Virus record (IMG/VR): IMGVR_UViG_3300017938_000095
Location: 1-22,784 of that record
Length of the DNA: 22,784 nucleotides
Source of the DNA: a virus
Strand: one strand, 5' to 3'
The position numbers and the translations under genes were made by a program. A model generated the notes under the pieces. That model saw only the letters and a list, made by a program, of their open reading frames with translations, was not told where the DNA came from and made no database searches. Positions 16,189 through 22,784 of the stretch are shown here, one piece after another (within the stretch, counting starts at the first letter, position 1; each line of letters begins with the position of its first letter).

Positions 16189-16801
16189 TTTTACTTTTTG
16201 AAATTTTATTTTTTGTTTCTTCTGAACAAGGAATTCCTTTATTCCATGCTGTTCTTCCTTTATGACTTTCTGACATTTTCTTTTTAGTATCTTCAGATTT
16301 GAATTTTCCTTTTGCACTTTCTGACATTTTTCTTTTAGTATCTTCAGTATGAAATTTTCCTTCAAAATTAGCATGTCCTTTTTGTCCAATTGAGATTTTT
16401 ATTTTATGTTCTTTTGAAAAAATTCTACCTTTTCCGCTTTTTGACATCTTTATTCTGGTAGTTAGAGGTAAAGATTTTCCTTTTTTAATATTGGACATTT
16501 TTAATTTAGTTTCATTTGTATGAACATCTCCTCCACAACCACCAACACAAAGATTATAAGTATCTTTTCGTATAACAAAAGAAATATCTATTATTTGTGC
16601 TTCAACTTCATATGTTTGTTCTTTATTATAACAATAATGTAATATTATTCGTTCAAAATTTTCTTTACCATATTTTTTGATAGCTCTTTTAAGATTTTGT
16701 CCTGATCCTAAATATCCATCATCTAAATTATTTGTCGAATGAGCACCTACATAAATTTTGTTGTTGATTAAGTTTCGAGTAAGATAAACTAAATGATACA
16801 T
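16175..16801 (-). CDS. GIY-YIG homing endonuclease with NUMOD3 repeats
   Basis: 208 residues, minus strand. GIY-YIG part: HLVYLTRN, KIYVGAHST, GYLGSGQNLKRAIKKYG and EVEAQIID. The second half has six or more NUMOD3-type units of the form T-K-x-K-M-S-x-x-x-K-G (TKLKMSNIKKGK, TKRKMSESAKGK, TKKKMSESHKGR). Close paralog of the gene at 13681, including the upstream flank. It is inserted between tail genes, opposite to them, and its last codons run into the 3' end of tube-like paralog 3. Confidence 0.9.
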   Translation of the reverse strand: MYHLVYLTRNLINNKIYVGAHSTNNLDDGYLGSGQNLKRAIKKYGKENFERIILHYCYNKEQTYEVEAQIIDISFVIRKDTYNLCVGGCGGDVHTNETKLKMSNIKKGKSLPLTTRIKMSKSGKGRIFSKEHKIKISIGQKGHANFEGKFHTEDTKRKMSESAKGKFKSEDTKKKMSESHKGRTAWNKGIPCSEETKNKISKSKIKMH

Positions 16802-16809
16802 AGATTTTG

Positions 16810-16891
16810 CTCCTTATAAATAGATATGGGAGGACAGCAGTAATTTGCTCCTACTGTTGTTTAAATGTTACTAGCATTCAAACTTACTCCT
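16810..16891 (+). ncRNA. Structured leader, copy 2
   Basis: Same elements as 14213-14295: CTCCT (16810-16814), late promoter TATAAATA (16815-16822), GGAG (16829-16832) pairing with CTCC (16887-16890), ACAGCAGTA (16834-16842) with TACTGTTGT (16852-16860), and a third stem AATG (16864-16867) with CATT (16875-16878) extended by TTT/AAA. In the third stem, pairs have changed on both sides relative to copy 1 (G-C to A-U, U-A to A-U), which supports the fold. It lies between a minus-strand GIY-YIG gene and the gp26-like gene. Confidence 0.6.
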
Positions 16892-16894
16892 ACT

Positions 16895-16908
16895 TATTTA
16901 TATAAATA
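16895..16908. promoter_or_regulatory. Palindromic two-way late promoter, copy 2
   Basis: TATTTATATAAATA again: 16901-16908 rightward to the gp26/gp51-like gene, 16902-16895 leftward to the endonuclease. CTCCT (16887-16891) before it and AGGAG (16922-16926) after it can pair in longer transcripts. Confidence 0.6.
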
Positions 16909-16934
16909 ATAAAAAACTAAGAGGAGAAACAAAT

Positions 16935-17666
16935 ATGTCATTACCAATAATTAACGAAACAACTAGCTTTATGCAAAAAGAACTTCTGTCTGGAAAAAAG
17001 ATTGGTCTGAAACAATGGAGAACTAAAGAAGAAAGAGAATTGTTGTTTGCAACAGAAGGAATACAAGACACCGAAGATGGAAAGCGAGAGATCATAAAAT
17101 TCATTAAGAAATGTGTAGACGATCCAAACAAATTTGATACTTTGTCTAATACAGATTACATTAACTGTTTGATAGAACTTCGTAAGATATCTAAAGGATC
17201 GCTCATAGAATACAAACTAAAATGTTCAAAGGATAAGTTTGAACTATTCGATTCTATAAATCTGACAACAGATGTAAAAAGCAAAAAGTTTGACAGTAAT
17301 CCTATTCAATTGAGCCAGGATTTATCATTCAGTATTAAAGAAGTTCCATATGTTGTGTATGATGCTCTTCTGAAAAAGTATGAGAAGTCTTCTGAATTCA
17401 ATTTTTACTATACGATAAACTCCATTGATTCGATTGCTTACAAAGGAGAAGTATTCGATAAGTTTACAGAAGAAGAACTGATAGATTTTGTAGATGCTCT
17501 GCCCTCCTTAGAAAATGAGGAAGGTAAAAGCTTTTTAGATATCTTGACTGATGGGGTTGATCAAGCACAAGCAGAAATTTATCTTGAGAAAACTCTTATT
17601 TGTGGAAAATGCGGAACAGAAAATCCTGTAAGGTTTGGTGATCTATACCATTTTTTGGCTTTTTAG
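16935..17666 (+). CDS. Baseplate hub/tail assembly chaperone, T4 gp26/gp51-like
   Basis: 243 residues, ATG at 16935 behind GAGGAG. Acidic alpha/beta protein with a C-terminal CGKCGTENPVRFGDLYHF (about 224-241), the cysteine pair and FGDLYHF ending seen in T4-like baseplate proteins of the gp26/gp51 type. This assignment is from pattern memory and not certain. The zero-frame product stops at TAG 17664, but a slippery U UUU UUG just before it leads into an open -1 frame whose product looks like the continuation of the family. Late promoter and structured leader lie upstream. Confidence 0.65.
   Translation: MSLPIINETTSFMQKELLSGKKIGLKQWRTKEERELLFATEGIQDTEDGKREIIKFIKKCVDDPNKFDTLSNTDYINCLIELRKISKGSLIEYKLKCSKDKFELFDSINLTTDVKSKKFDSNPIQLSQDLSFSIKEVPYVVYDALLKKYEKSSEFNFYYTINSIDSIAYKGEVFDKFTEEELIDFVDALPSLENEEGKSFLDILTDGVDQAQAEIYLEKTLICGKCGTENPVRFGDLYHFLAF
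17651..17657 (+). promoter_or_regulatory. Slippery heptamer for -1 frameshifting
   Basis: T TTT TTG in the zero frame (codons TTT, TTG), a canonical X XXY YYZ site: after slipping, both tRNAs re-pair with TTT. The zero-frame stop TAG follows 6 bases later. No strong downstream stem or pseudoknot is obvious. Confidence 0.55.
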
Positions 17667-17824
17667 TATTCGATCTAACCCTGATCGATTACTTTAAAAT
17701 GTCCTTCTTTATGAAAGACGAAATGGGTTGGTCATTGGTAGAAATAGATAATATGTATCCATATGAGTTAGATATCTATTATGGACTTACTGTTAAAAAA
17801 TTGAAAGATAAACTTAACACATAA
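17651..17824 (+). CDS. -1 frameshift extension of the gp26/gp51-like protein
   Basis: From the slip at 17651 the -1 frame reads FFGFLVFDLTLIDYFKM, then MKDEMGWSLVEIDNMYPYEL, DIYYGLTVKKL and stops with TAA at 17822-17824, adding about 57 residues. The MYPYEL-DIYYGL stretch is typical of the C-terminal ends of T4-type hub chaperones. The first ATG in this frame (17699) has no ribosome site, so fusion by frameshift is more likely than separate initiation. Confidence 0.6.
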   Translation, partial: FFGFLVFDLTLIDYFKMSFFMKDEMGWSLVEIDNMYPYELDIYYGLTVKKLKDKLNT

Positions 17825-17826
17825 CG

Positions 17827-17850
17827 GAGAGGATCAGCAATGGTCCTCTT
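17827..17850. terminator. Terminator between convergent genes
   Basis: AGAGGA (17828-17833) pairs with TCCTCT (17844-17849), followed by TTATTTTCTTT. It closes the gp26-like unit; the opposite strand can use the same hairpin for the membrane protein gene. Confidence 0.6.
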
Positions 17851-18281
17851 TATTTTCTTTGTAAGAAAAGAATACCAATAAACATTGCAAGTATCACAGG
17901 AACTGCTTCTAACGTACCGATTAATGCAGAGCAAGTCAGTACAGCTAAACATATAACTCCCCACTTTCCAAAGACCAAAAACATAATCAATGGTACTCCA
18001 ATTATAAACGGAAAGAAAGTACAGTCAAATATCATGCTGCCCTTTTCTTCGTCTGTCAAATCATTGTACTGAACAGCACCCATGAAACCTTTTTTAGGTA
18101 CTGGTTTCACAACTGCTTTTTTGTTAGCATATACTTTAGGTTGCTTACATTCCTTTTTGTTTATTTTCATATACTCTTGTATTTCTTCTGGAGTATATCT
18201 CAAATCTCTTAGTTCTTTTACTTCTTTCAAAGTATATCCTAATTCTTTCCTTAGAATCTTTTCTTCAAAAGTTTCTCGCAT
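17850..18281 (-). CDS. Membrane protein with two transmembrane segments
   Basis: 143 residues, minus strand, with an early promoter of its own and ribosome site AAAGGAG. The N-terminal half is charged and helical (EKILRKELGYTLKEVKELRD, TPEEIQEYMKIN), followed by a basic linker. Two hydrophobic segments lie at about 85-101 (FFPFIIGVPLIMFLVFG) and 104-137, the latter possibly two short passes. No family is known. An early-type gene lying against the late tail genes suggests an added accessory function such as host takeover or exclusion. Confidence 0.75.
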   Translation of the reverse strand: MRETFEEKILRKELGYTLKEVKELRDLRYTPEEIQEYMKINKKECKQPKVYANKKAVVKPVPKKGFMGAVQYNDLTDEEKGSMIFDCTFFPFIIGVPLIMFLVFGKWGVICLAVLTCSALIGTLEAVPVILAMFIGILFLQRK

Positions 18282-18301
18282 GGTAATCTCCTTTATGAAA
18301 T

Positions 18302-18330
18302 ATCATATCATAATTCACACAAAATGTCAA
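18302..18330 (-). promoter_or_regulatory. Early promoter, minus strand
   Basis: On the minus strand: TTGACA (18330-18325), 17 bp, TATGAT (18307-18302), about 20 bases before the ATG of the membrane protein. It is back to back with the late promoter at 18334. Confidence 0.8.
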
Positions 18331-18333
18331 GGA

Positions 18334-18341
18334 TATAAATA
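18334..18341 (+). promoter_or_regulatory. T4-type late promoter
   Basis: TATAAATA at 18334-18341, 25 bases before the ATG at 18367. It probably drives the run of tail genes to the end of the window. Confidence 0.65.
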
Positions 18342-18366
18342 ATATAAAACTACATAGGAAAAATAA

Positions 18367-18864
18367 ATGGCATCTGGATTAGACATACTCAAAAGTACAT
18401 TAGGACTGCATGATGAAGGTGGTAACAAACTTTCTGGTAAGTCAAGCAAGTATACTCTGTTCAACGAGACACAGAATAAGATTATAACTGAATCTAATGA
18501 TGTTACATATAGAGTAGAAGTATATGAAAAGTTATTAAAGAGTTTTGTAGGAAAGTTCTATAACAAAAAACCAAAAACTACAACCGGCACAAGTAAGAAA
18601 AAATCTAACAAGACTCGTAATGGTGATGACGAAACTTTAGATTTCATCATACAGTATATTACTTTGTATTTTGAAACTTACAAATCTATAACTTCAGATG
18701 TAGATTCTTATAATGTAGCAAACGATCTTGAAGTTCTAGACAAACTCAAGAAAATGAAAATGAATTCATCAACAAGAATCTATGAGATCATTCATAGATT
18801 GTCTGACGTTGATGCTGAAAAAAAGATAAGAAGCAAAACTTCTGAAATATTTAGCAAAGTTTAA
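18367..18864 (+). CDS. Tail-region protein of 165 residues, unknown
   Basis: ATG at 18367 behind AGGA. Polar and mostly helical, with a Lys/Thr-rich low-complexity linker (KKPKTTTGTSKKKSNKTRNG, about 68-87). It ends in TAA at 18862, but the same frame stays open without a break into the next large gene, so it may be the N-terminal part of one longer tail protein (tape measure or hub). No family is recognised. Confidence 0.7.
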   Translation: MASGLDILKSTLGLHDEGGNKLSGKSSKYTLFNETQNKIITESNDVTYRVEVYEKLLKSFVGKFYNKKPKTTTGTSKKKSNKTRNGDDETLDFIIQYITLYFETYKSITSDVDSYNVANDLEVLDKLKKMKMNSSTRIYEIIHRLSDVDAEKKIRSKTSEIFSKV

Positions 18865-19017
18865 AAATTAGTAGCAAGCTATATAACTTTTAAAAAGAAT
18901 AATCACAAAAATATTGCTCAGTCAATAGTCGAAGAAACAAAAAGTGTAATCAAAACTGCTTGGCAGAAAAAAGGAACACTTGGTAAAGGATTATTAGCTG
19001 CTGGAGCAGGAGCAGCA

Positions 19018-20721
19018 ATGACCGAAGCAGGAAGTTTTCTCGGTCACTTCTTTAAACATGAAAAGATTGGAACTATAGCAAGAGTTCCAGGCGAACTATT
19101 TCTAGCAAGAGCAGCAGCAAAAGCAGAAAATTTTAGAGACAAACAACATAGACTAAAAGAATCTCTAGAAAAATTAGATAGAGATTCAAAAAAATCTAGA
19201 ATATACAAAGATATCAAAAGTAAATTTGGTGGTGGTGGATCATATAAAGCTTTACGATCATCTACAGTTATGGTTGGGGATAATCCTGGTGGAAGAGAAT
19301 CTGTAAATGTAGGAAATCAAGCTTTTAAAACAAGAGGTCCGTCTCTTATAAAAGTCAAAGCAGGACAATCTATTCATGCCAATCCATTATCAGGCATGGG
19401 GAAAACAAGAATCAATCCTGGAGATTTTGATGCTTTAGGTGGAGGAACAGAAGCACCTTTAACTGCTACAGCAAATACCGATAGAATTACGGATGCTCTA
19501 GATAAAAACACAGAAATTCTAGAGTTGATATATAAAGAACAACACAACAAATATAAAGAAGATAGAAAAATAGGTAGAAAGAAAACTTTAGGAGAACATG
19601 TTGGCGGATTTATAGATTCTCCTGATAAGAAAGGATACATCAAAAATCTTGTAAACAAATCATCTTTAGGAGAAACATCTTTAGGTGATAAGACTATAGG
19701 AGAACATGTTGGTGGATTTTTAGATGCAGCGGATAAAAAAGGATATATCAAAAATGTTATAAAAGATAAAACTATTAATAAGTTATTCGGTAAAGGAAAA
19801 GGAATAGCGGAAGGAATAGGAGAAGCAGGAAACTTAGCAAAAGGTGCTGAAGCGGCAGGAGGATTGGCTGAAGCAGCAGGAGGAGCAGAAGCCGTAGCAG
19901 GAGGAGCAGGATTATTAGCAACAGCAGCACCTGTAGCATTAACAGCCGCAGCAGCAGGATTACTCGGATGGGGCGGATATAAAATGGCAACGGGTCATAA
20001 TGCTGGTGTAGCACCAGAATCAATGTTACCTTCAATGGGAGGAGCAGGAAGAAGTGTTACTGTTGGTGATACTGTTAGAACAGGAACACATGCTTGGAGA
20101 GATAACAATCAAGGTAATATTAGATATGGTGACTTTGCTAAATCTCATGGAGCTATTGGCGAAGACAAAGGGTTTGCAGTGTTTCCAGATGCAAAAGCAG
20201 GAGAAGCAGCACAACAAAAATTATTGTTTGGTACTAAAGGTTACAAAGATAAAACATTAACAGAAGCTATTGCTAAGTATGCTCCTGCTTCAGAAAATAA
20301 TGTTCCGGCATATCAACAAGCTGTTTTGAGTAAAGTAGGAGCAAATAAGAAAATGTCAGAATATACTCCTGCTGAACAAAAGATAATTATTGATGCTATG
20401 AAAGTACACGAAGGATATAAAGAAGGAAAAATAACTGCGTTGTCTCCTACTGCTAATAATCCTGTACCAGTTACACCAAAGAAACTAGCAGAGAAACAAC
20501 TAGAAGTAGTTAAAGCTCAAGCTGATATTCATACAAAAGAGAAAACAGATGCACAGGCAAAGAAAGATGCACTCGCTAAAGTAGCTTCAAAGACAGCAGT
20601 AAATGTTGGCGATACTACTAGAAATGTAGATAGAGAAACTTCAACTAAAGGAACAACTGTTTTGTCTAGTGGAGACTCATCGTTAATAACTATGTTCAAT
20701 GCTCAATGGGGGAGAAGTTAA
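19018..20721 (+). CDS. Large tail protein with peptidoglycan-lytic domain
   Basis: 567 residues from ATG 19018 (GGAG five bases before). Residues 1-180 are helical and polar. A duplicated unit EHVGGFIDSPDKKGYIKN follows, then a Gly/Ala-rich hydrophobic part (about 270-320) that could cross a membrane. Residues about 357-470 are a lytic domain: THAWRDNNQGNIRYGDFAKS, EDKGFAVFPDAKAGEAAQ, then AYQQAVLSKVG, as in phage virion-associated muramidase/transglycosylase proteins. It probably opens the cell wall during DNA injection, as hub or tape-measure protein. The frame is open without ATG back to 18865, so the real start may be further upstream. Confidence 0.75.
   Translation: MTEAGSFLGHFFKHEKIGTIARVPGELFLARAAAKAENFRDKQHRLKESLEKLDRDSKKSRIYKDIKSKFGGGGSYKALRSSTVMVGDNPGGRESVNVGNQAFKTRGPSLIKVKAGQSIHANPLSGMGKTRINPGDFDALGGGTEAPLTATANTDRITDALDKNTEILELIYKEQHNKYKEDRKIGRKKTLGEHVGGFIDSPDKKGYIKNLVNKSSLGETSLGDKTIGEHVGGFLDAADKKGYIKNVIKDKTINKLFGKGKGIAEGIGEAGNLAKGAEAAGGLAEAAGGAEAVAGGAGLLATAAPVALTAAAAGLLGWGGYKMATGHNAGVAPESMLPSMGGAGRSVTVGDTVRTGTHAWRDNNQGNIRYGDFAKSHGAIGEDKGFAVFPDAKAGEAAQQKLLFGTKGYKDKTLTEAIAKYAPASENNVPAYQQAVLSKVGANKKMSEYTPAEQKIIIDAMKVHEGYKEGKITALSPTANNPVPVTPKKLAEKQLEVVKAQADIHTKEKTDAQAKKDALAKVASKTAVNVGDTTRNVDRETSTKGTTVLSSGDSSLITMFNAQWGRS
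19585..19764 (+). repeat. In-gene tandem repeat (about 24 codons, two copies)
   Basis: Codons at 19585-19656 and 19693-19764 encode near-identical units (GEHVGGFIDSPDKKGYIKN and GEHVGGFLDAADKKGYIKN) separated by 12 codons, also similar in DNA. An internal duplication in the tail protein. Confidence 0.8.
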
Positions 20722-20723
20722 TT

Positions 20724-21602
20724 ATGGCTGGAGGATTCACACAACCAACAGGACCAACAGGTGTTGCTTCAATGTTACCAACAACACCACAAGGAGGAGT
20801 TGCTAATCTTGTTCCTAAAACACCACAGGGCAATTTTGGACAACTATTACCAATTAAAAAAGCTACTCCAGGAGCTACACCAGCTAAGTTAGTATATCCA
20901 AGTGACAATACAGATAATGCAAAAGCTAGAGTAGTATTCAAATCTTTCAATTGGAAATTGGATACTCCTAGATTAGAAAATACACAAGACCCCATTATAT
21001 CTGGAGGAGAATCTTCTAACATTCAACTATATGTTCCTGGTCAATTCTCAGAAAAATATAGTGCTCAATGGGGAATGGATAAAGTAATAACAGCCGGTTT
21101 AGATATAGGAATGAATCAAGCATTAAAAGCAAGTTCATGGGAAGCAGCAGAAGCACAGACCGAAGAAAGAATAGGTGCTGCCGCTGTTAATACTATGAAG
21201 ATGAGAGCAGGAAGTACACAATTTCCTGGTGAATTTTTAGTCTTTCATAAAGGTGATCCTATTCAAATGGGATTTCATTTTGAATTGTTACCTCGATCTT
21301 CAGGAGAAGCTGCACAAATTACTAACATAGTAAACTCTTTTAAAACAAAATTGTTACCTACTCTTAATGGAGGGTTGTTAGATTTCCCTGATCTTTGGAA
21401 TATATACTTCAGCGGAATTAATGGAGTTGGTTTTCCTGATACTCCTACTAGATATTTGTATATGGCATTAGTAGGAGTCAATGCACAATACAGTGGTGGA
21501 AATCAATCAGCATTAGTATATCATGATAACTTTTCTGTAATGATTACTTTAGACTTACAATTTCATTCTGTACGTAATGCATATATTAACGGAGCTTCTT
21601 AA
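20724..21602 (+). CDS. Baseplate tail-tube initiator, T4 gp48/gp54-like
   Basis: 292 residues from ATG 20724, behind GGGGAG (20708-20713); ATG 20706 would overlap the upstream gene. A Pro/Gly/Thr-rich N-terminal 60 residues is followed by a tube-type fold. The C-terminal DFPDLWNIYFSG, RYLYMALVGVNAQY and SVMITLDLQFHSVRNAY match the junction proteins gp48/gp54 that cap the baseplate and start tube polymerisation. Length is close to T4 gp54 (320). Its stop overlaps the next start. Confidence 0.75.
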   Translation: MAGGFTQPTGPTGVASMLPTTPQGGVANLVPKTPQGNFGQLLPIKKATPGATPAKLVYPSDNTDNAKARVVFKSFNWKLDTPRLENTQDPIISGGESSNIQLYVPGQFSEKYSAQWGMDKVITAGLDIGMNQALKASSWEAAEAQTEERIGAAAVNTMKMRAGSTQFPGEFLVFHKGDPIQMGFHFELLPRSSGEAAQITNIVNSFKTKLLPTLNGGLLDFPDLWNIYFSGINGVGFPDTPTRYLYMALVGVNAQYSGGNQSALVYHDNFSVMITLDLQFHSVRNAYINGAS

Positions 21603-22123
21603 TGCCAAAATCTAGTGGAGTTGAATATACTTATTTTGATTCGTTTTCTAACGTAACAATAGACTTGACACAATATATTGCTTCTATTCAAACATCAACA
21701 GGAATAGATTATAAATTTACTAACATACAGCCTGTTAAAATACCTATGGTTAACTTTTTTGACCATACAGAAATTATAAGCAAGTTTGTTAATAATGTTC
21801 TTTTTTTTGATTCGTACACAGTTAAAGATGGACAACGACCAGAAGATATTTCTTTTGATACATATGGAACAGTAGAACATTTTTGGATAATTTGTATATT
21901 CAATAATGTAAAAACTTTGTTCAATGATTGGGTAATGACTGAACCTCAATTACAAACGTTAGCAGAATATTACTATAAAACAGAAAATCTTTATACACTA
22001 CAAACATATTATGATCTTTTACATGAAAGAAATGAAAACAAAAGAAACATCATTCTTTTAAAATATGATTATCTAAATGATGTAGTAACCTCATTTTATA
22101 ATGCAGTCAACGGAATTTCCTAA
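21602..22123 (+). CDS. Baseplate wedge protein, T4 gp53-like
   Basis: 173 residues. The middle segment SYTVKDGQRPEDISFDTYGT (about 78-97), then HFWIICIFNNVKTLFNDWVM, matches the LysM-like part of gp53, including the R-P-E-x-x-x-x-x-Y-G theme. The C-terminal helix (KYDYLNDVVTSFYNAVNG) resembles the gp53 tail. gp53 joins wedges around the hub at the end of baseplate assembly. T4 gp53 has 196 residues. Start overlaps the previous stop (TAATG), as does its own stop with the next start. Confidence 0.8.
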   Translation: MPKSSGVEYTYFDSFSNVTIDLTQYIASIQTSTGIDYKFTNIQPVKIPMVNFFDHTEIISKFVNNVLFFDSYTVKDGQRPEDISFDTYGTVEHFWIICIFNNVKTLFNDWVMTEPQLQTLAEYYYKTENLYTLQTYYDLLHERNENKRNIILLKYDYLNDVVTSFYNAVNGIS

Positions 22124-22784
22124 TGTCATTAGAACAAAAACGAACTTATAATTTTATACTCAAAAAGATTTATATCAAAGGATATGAACTATATCCTCAG
22201 TCTTATACTGAGCTAAACATATACGAGAGCTTAGTATTTCCTGCTATCACTGGAGATATAGCTGTACAAGATTGGCAAGGATTCAATGAAGTTGGTGAAA
22301 TCTATGCTATGGATCAAATTCAGATAATCTTTTCTACAGCAGATCGAGCAGACTTATCTTTAACGTTTACTATTTATGCTTCAGAAACTATTATGGCATC
22401 AACTGGTACACATCATCCGGTATTGTATAAGTTCTGTTCTCCTTGGCTTATCGATGCTATAGCTACTGAATATTCTAAGTCCTGGAAAGAAAAATATGTA
22501 CATGAAATTGTAACAGACATTTTAGAATATTGTGGAGCTACAATGGGAATTGTAGAACCAACTAAACAAAAACTTCATAGATTTACTACACCACTATGGA
22601 GTCCACTTCATTCAATACACCACTTATCTACATTCGCAATGAACCAAGATAACAAAGGTGGATATGTTTTCTGGACAGATTTGAAAACAGGAAAAGTAAA
22701 TTATACTACGATAGATTATTTGTTCACTGGCAAGTACGGAAAAGAAGATCAAGTTTTTAAAGCATTACCTAAGAATCAATTTTA
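22123..22784 (+). CDS. Baseplate hub protein, gp27-like (partial)
   Basis: ATG at 22123 overlaps the gp53-like stop; the frame is open to the window edge (220 codons). Beta-rich pattern with VQDWQGFNEVGEIYAMDQIQ near 46, then SPWLIDAIATEYSKSWKEKY, EIVTDILEYCGA and SIHHLSTFAMNQDNKGGYVF. This is the order of the gp27/gpD type hub fold, where two tube-like domains are separated by an insert. The family is inferred from layout and neighbours; the C-terminus is missing. Confidence 0.65.
   Translation, partial: MSLEQKRTYNFILKKIYIKGYELYPQSYTELNIYESLVFPAITGDIAVQDWQGFNEVGEIYAMDQIQIIFSTADRADLSLTFTIYASETIMASTGTHHPVLYKFCSPWLIDAIATEYSKSWKEKYVHEIVTDILEYCGATMGIVEPTKQKLHRFTTPLWSPLHSIHHLSTFAMNQDNKGGYVFWTDLKTGKVNYTTIDYLFTGKYGKEDQVFKALPKNQF

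Noticed and set aside
18862-18864. Stop codon reassignment in this phage
   Set aside because: TAA, TAG and TGA all end well-defined genes here; a single in-frame TAA does not support recoding.
19775-20035. Leucine-rich minus-strand ORF resembling a membrane protein
   Set aside because: It is the complement of the Ala/Gly-rich codons (GCA, GGA) of the tail protein.

Overview
The window looks like a segment of a large, AT-rich, T4-related tailed phage (myovirus) of a bacterium. Four things point there. Late-promoter octamers TATAAATA recur before genes. The right half carries T4-type tail and baseplate families (gp19-like tube proteins, a gp26/gp51-like hub chaperone, gp48/54-like tube initiator, gp53-like wedge, hub protein). 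Self-standing homing endonucleases of GIY-YIG and HNH-AP2 type are scattered through it. About twenty phage tRNA genes are present. A second promoter class, TTGACA/T with exactly 17 bp to a TANNNT -10, is found seven times and is probably the early, host sigma70-type class. I cannot name the phage or host.

Left part (1-10.5 kb): small accessory genes and tRNAs. It holds a PD-(D/E)XK-like protein, a frameshifted ORF, a RidA-like/cupin pair, a UvrD-like helicase, several small unknown ORFs and a YqeY-like gene. Recognisable tRNAs read Ala UGC, Tyr GUA, Arg UCU, Leu UAG, Leu UAA, Leu CAA, Ile GAU, Glu UUC, Lys CUU, Lys UUU, Ser UGA, Asp GUC, His GUG, Ser GCU, Cys GCA, Gln UUG and Thr UGU. Several others are strange: a tRNA-Val (GAC) split by about 125 nt after U33; a CAU tRNA with shortened D arm and a 1:72 mismatch; and a promoter-driven group at 6.45-7.15 kb of four tRNA-like RNAs with a huge variable arm, a GNRA tetraloop where the anticodon loop should be, or no recognisable anticodon arm.

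Middle part (10.5-14.2 kb): an HNH endonuclease that may be translated from a leaderless mRNA, a small ORF, a Dda/RecD-like helicase, an HNH-AP2 endonuclease, a GH19 endolysin and, on the minus strand, a small basic protein and a GIY-YIG endonuclease. At the endolysin and at the first GIY-YIG gene the late promoter lies inside a hairpin that pairs with the ribosome binding site. This is the arrangement known from T4 gene e and I-TevI, which blocks translation from early read-through RNA and frees it on late RNA.

Right part (14.2-22.8 kb): late structural genes. It starts with a 57-codon Hfq/Sm-like gene, then three gp19-like genes in a row, a second GIY-YIG gene on the minus strand, and a gp26/gp51-like gene with a U UUU UUG slippery site leading to a longer -1 frameshift product. 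Next come a minus-strand membrane protein with its own early promoter, a 165-codon ORF, and a large tail protein with a peptidoglycan-lytic domain whose frame runs on from the 165-codon ORF through one TAA. The window ends with gp48/54-like, gp53-like and hub genes. Two copies of a structured leader (14.21-14.30 and 16.81-16.89 kb), each between a minus-strand GIY-YIG gene and a plus-strand late gene, share one fold with compensatory base changes. A phage Hfq-like protein beside a duplicated structured RNA is the most interesting combination here, next to the aberrant tRNA-like RNAs.
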